Shown here piece after piece: positions 61,270 to 64,000 of a stretch of 64,000 nucleotides of DNA. The notes under the pieces were generated by a model. The model saw nothing but the letters and a program-made list of their open reading frames with translations. It was not told where the DNA came from and ran no database searches. Origin of the DNA: Smittia aterrima (Eukaryota > Arthropoda > Insecta > Diptera > Chironomidae); the NCBI GenBank assembly GCA_033063855.1, contig CP093830.1, forward strand, positions 21,886,854 to 21,950,853, written 5' to 3'. Position numbers and translations under genes: made by a program. The stretch's first letter is position 1, and each line of letters begins with the position of its first letter.

Positions 61270-64000
61270 ACAACTTTCAAATGCTTCAATAAAAACTTCA
61301 CATACATCAATCAATCTTTGATAGTTTTGGGACTTCCTTACAAACATCAATCAAGAATTCCTTTCAGATCAAAAAGATTATCCTTCGAGGCAGAGAAAGG
61401 AAGTAAGTTTCCTCTCCATCACTGGCTGCTCGCTCTGTTATTGACGAAGGTAGGCAAAGCGTTTCACTTTACGATTATCGTAAAAGCATTGTCGCACCTT
61501 CGTAAAGTATGCTTCGATGTGCAAAGCAGAACTGACAGAAAGATTCATCTTCTCCCTCATTATTTGCAGTTTAGTTCTGATTCAGTGAACCAGGAGATTC
61601 ATCTTGTAAATGAGAAGCTTTTTACTCCATTAAACAAATCACGAGAAATTTATCTAAATTATCGCTTTAGAGAAGCAAACTAGTCAAGTTTGTTTATTAC
61701 AATGACAACGATCTTGCATTTTTCACATTTTTGTTTGCCCAAGGAAACTCGTTAACAGCTTTTTCAAGAAGTGAGATGCTAACCGTGAGATGATTCAAGC
61801 GAACAAGTTGACGTCAATCTTCCATTTAAATGAGAGACTTTTCAAGACGAACGAGAGCGATGGCTTCAGGCTTCAGAAAGTGCATCAGCGCATGAATAAA
61901 ACATGTTTTCGTGCTGTCATCGTCGCGATAAGAAACTCTCAAGAAGAGTTGCTCGTGATATGTGCTAACAGCTTGAGTTGGAAGCAAGAAGCGAGTTGTT
62001 TGCATAAGAGATCAATAATTGCGAGAAGTTTATTTTTATTTGAAAATCGAAAGGAAATTAAATTTTTCCAGCTTCAAACTATTTTTATAGGAACTGAATT
62101 TGTATTTGTTGAACTCTTGGAAATACAAATTCTGAGCTCGTTGAAGTTCCAATTGAAAAGGCGCCGAAGGAACGAAATAGATTTTAAAGACTTTCCACCT
62201 CATTTCGCTTACGATCACAACCAAAAAGAGATTTTCCTATCGCGCAAGAAACTTTCTGTGGAAAACACTCGAAAGCGAATTTTCTCCTGAGCCGAGGGAA
62301 ATCACAAACCGATTGAGACAACAACAGCTGCCATCAACATCACAACAGATTTCTATCTCTAAAACAGTTTTTATTTGTTTGAGCTCTCTCATATTTTCCT
62401 TTCGCTTCATGGTTTTGTGATTTGTCCTTTGTTTTCGAATTTGCATAAACCTAGACAATCGCACATGTGCTCACTCTTCCAGTTGTGGTTTCCGACTGAT
62501 TCAAAAAGTCTCATCGAGGGAATTCAAACTGAACTTGTCACATCAATTCGAAAGCTCTCATTTGCTCTGATTTGCGAAACTTAATTAAAGTTTATTCGAG
62601 TGAGTGCCTTGATCATTGAAGTTCTTGAGCAACGAGAGCAATGCTTCCAATTATCTTGTTCATTGAGATTTCTTTGTTAGTTTAGTGAAGTCACTGTTGA
62701 TTGTTGGAGAATCGAAAGGGAGCTTTTATCTGAACTCCAGACAATCAATTATAATTTTTTTCCAAGAACACTTTTTACTTCTAAAAACTTTTTATTGATT
62801 TAGATTTGTCATACGCTACGTCAAGAGCACGCAACAAAAAACCTTTTCGTGCATCAAACTGTTACAGAGCATGATTGATTGATACTGAACTGATTGGATG
62901 CAGTTTCTACACTCGAGAGATTCGTTTGATTTCGAGTAGTCGAATGTGAACAGAAAGTTCTCTCTTTTTTTGTTCGTTTGCTAAAATTGAATTATTGGAA
63001 GCTGTTCAGCTTTGAATTGACTAACTCGATGCCGCGCGAAGAGAACAAAAAAGTTCAATCGTTGCGTAAGAAATATCCTGACGTGACACAATCGTAAACC
63101 CGCTAAGCTTTAAGCTTTGGCACTTTAAAGAATTTTTTTCGTTTAGAATGACAAAGATCCAACGAACGATGCAGAAATTCCGAAATTACATTTAATCCCA
63201 ATTCAATTTTCCGTCTCAATTCAAAAGACGATCGCAGATAAGCTCTTGCTATAAACGTTCCAAATAGATAAAATACATTATTAAATTTATTCTCGAAGTT
63301 AAAACCGGAGAAGAAATTGAGTGACGGGAGAGCGATAGAGAAACTTTTCCTATTTCGGAATTTATTTGATGTTTGCTTCAATTTTTTTTCTTCTCCCCAG
63401 ACGACTCAATATTTAACTTGGCGTGTTCCTGACGTCGTTCGAAACTTTGAAGTGGCCTCGTCACGCTTGACTCTTGACTTGGACAAAGAACGAACAACAA
63501 AGTTAAATTAAATCAATGTCGGAACATAATAAAACTTTTCCATTAAAAAGTTTGTCTCGGACCTCTCATTTGCATTTTGGTAAAACATACATGAAAGCTT
63601 TTTTTAAGCCCCCAACGACCCTTTCGGGAACAAAATCGTGCTAATGAGAAAACAATGTTTTTATTTCAATTCCGTGTAATCTTCTTTGTTGGCTTCGGGC
63701 TCATGTAGTTGAGCAACCTTAATCGACGTTCGTTTTGATTCGAACTATTCTCTTTGGACTTAAAGATTCCACTCGACTAAACGATCTGCAGTAACGAGCA
63801 GAACATTGCCTACGATGCTTTCAATTTTCTTCACTAAACTCACGTAATCTCTTTATAAGAAAAACAAAAACTTTCGCTTGTGAAGCAGATTTTTTCCTTC
63901 TCTTTTGTTACGCAATTCTCACTGAATCACAATGATTCAAAAAGTTTCCTTAAATAGAAATCCTCGTTTTGTTAAAGCGTCTTCTCATAGAAATCACTCA
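61270..64000. other. right flank without a recognisable gene
   Basis: Contains the protease 3' UTR. A 166-codon ATG frame at 61790-62290 is the longest present but has no signal peptide, domain or splice context. No RNA gene or transposon is seen. Confidence 0.45.

Noticed and set aside
61790..62290. 166-codon ATG frame on the plus strand
   Set aside because: No recognisable family, no promoter or poly(A) arrangement that fits, and random-looking composition.

Overview
The window looks like nuclear DNA of a nematoceran fly, most likely a chironomid midge. The reasons are AT-rich DNA with spliceosomal introns of about 50-60 bp (GTAAG...TTTCAG), TATA/TCAGT promoters, AATAAA poly(A) signals, and animal gene families (DDX41/Abstrakt, NAP1, XTBD, Ly6/uPAR, I29-type cathepsin L, peritrophin-type chitin binding). 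The family placement is inference; no species-specific marker was identified.

Layout. (1) 1-2.35 kb: no gene seen. (2) 2.35-8.1 kb: a compact housekeeping block. It holds an F-box/LRR gene (+), an XTBD (XRN2-binding) gene (-) convergent with it, a DDX41 helicase gene (+) divergent from the XTBD gene, and a NAP1-family gene (+) directly behind DDX41. (3) 8.1-27.3 kb: about 19 kb without a recognisable gene but with several blocks that read like conserved non-coding DNA. (4) 27.3-34.0 kb: a cluster of five related secreted Cys-rich proteins, called A-E here (A, B, C on +; D, E on -). (5) 34.0-39.4 kb: no gene seen. (6) 39.4-44.8 kb: a three-exon Ly6/uPAR gene with a 4.6-kb first intron. (7) 48.1-49.7 kb: a decayed reading frame followed by a DDE_1 (Tigger/pogo-like) transposase-derived fragment that carries introns. 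(8) 56.2-57.6 kb: an intronless F-box gene. (9) 59.9-61.3 kb: a seven-exon secreted cathepsin L-like protease. (10) 61.3-64 kb: no gene seen.

The A-E cluster is the most unusual content. All five genes open with the same 7-nt microexon (ATGAAA plus one base) and a phase-1 intron, followed by a signal peptide. A-D then have a Met/Gly-rich segment, an eight-Cys block with identical spacing, a Thr/Pro (mucin-like) or CCxNGA-repeat linker, and a terminal CxxC-rich block containing a WWMC motif in B-D. E replaces the front half with a peritrophin-A-like chitin-binding domain but keeps a Thr-rich linker and a Cys-dense tail. An extracellular chitin-associated or silk/mucus matrix is the most economical guess for their shared role. 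The cluster is still evolving: B has a nonsense codon created in a 15-bp repeat upstream of an intact last exon, A's tail appears frame-shifted, and C and D form an inverted near-duplicate pair with a growing Met/Gly tract.
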